NCBI GenBank assembly: GCA_021323255.1
Contig: JAJTCL010000179.1
Coordinates: 1-6,087, forward strand
Source: Propionibacteriaceae bacterium
GTDB lineage: Bacteria > Actinomycetota > Actinomycetes > Propionibacteriales > Propionibacteriaceae
DNA length: 6,087 bases
Direction: 5' to 3'
The notes under the pieces were generated by a model. It searched no databases, was not told where the DNA came from, and saw only the letters and a program-made list of their open reading frames with translations. Of the stretch, positions 6,038-6,087 are shown in pieces. Position 1 is the stretch's first letter. Each line of letters begins with the position of its first letter. A program made the position numbers and the translations under genes.

Positions 6038-6087
6038 TCAGCGTGCTCTGAGCCAGGCGAGTACCGCCAACACGCGGCGATTGTCGG
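6038..6087 (-). CDS. 3' end of an unidentified minus-strand gene (partial)
   Basis: Read from the window end on the minus strand, one frame gives DNRRVLAVLAWLRAR followed by a TGA at 6038-6040. The composition is that of a real high-GC C-terminal helix, and a possible terminator hairpin follows 22 bases later. Only 15 residues are visible, so no family can be named and the call rests on composition and context. It would lie in tandem with, and upstream of, the polymerase gene. Confidence 0.35.
   Translation of the reverse strand, partial: DNRRVLAVLAWLRAR

Overview
The window reads as chromosomal DNA from a high-GC actinobacterium. The evidence is strong G/C bias at third codon positions, GTG starts, a ProX-type lipoprotein and permeases that resemble the mycobacterial ProX/ProW/ProZ proteins, a stand-alone LigD-type polymerase, and a membrane Fe-S reductase of the actinobacterial type. 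A Propionibacteriales or related lineage is plausible, but the genus cannot be fixed from the sequence.

Layout: (1) Positions 1-584, minus strand, hold the N-terminal membrane part of an (Fe-S)-binding reductase whose remainder lies outside the window. (2) Positions 585-1006 form a 422-base divergent intergenic region with no convincing gene. It holds a long imperfect palindrome centred near 728/729, possible outer arms at 613-627 and 815-826, and a separate 10-bp inverted repeat at 879-940. (3) Positions 1007-4954, plus strand, are a complete four-gene ABC importer operon for a quaternary-ammonium compatible solute (glycine betaine, choline, carnitine or similar). The order is ATPase (proV/opuCA-like), two permeases (proW- and proZ-like) and the solute-binding lipoprotein (proX-like). 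The first three genes overlap by 4 bases each, and proX follows after 38 bases with its own ribosome-binding site. (4) Positions 4976-5929, minus strand and convergent with the operon, encode a stand-alone LigD-family primase-polymerase domain. (5) Positions 5930-6037 hold a nested inverted repeat that may be a terminator. The last 50 bases look like the 3' end of another minus-strand gene.

In the importer, ProX on the outer membrane face captures the solute, ProW/ProZ form the channel, and ProV powers it and probably senses ionic strength through a degenerate CBS module. The most unusual protein feature is the ProV C-terminus: about 177 extra acidic, tyrosine-containing residues with a 48-bp tandem duplication. 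Otherwise the region is fairly ordinary, and no clearly new multi-gene system is visible.
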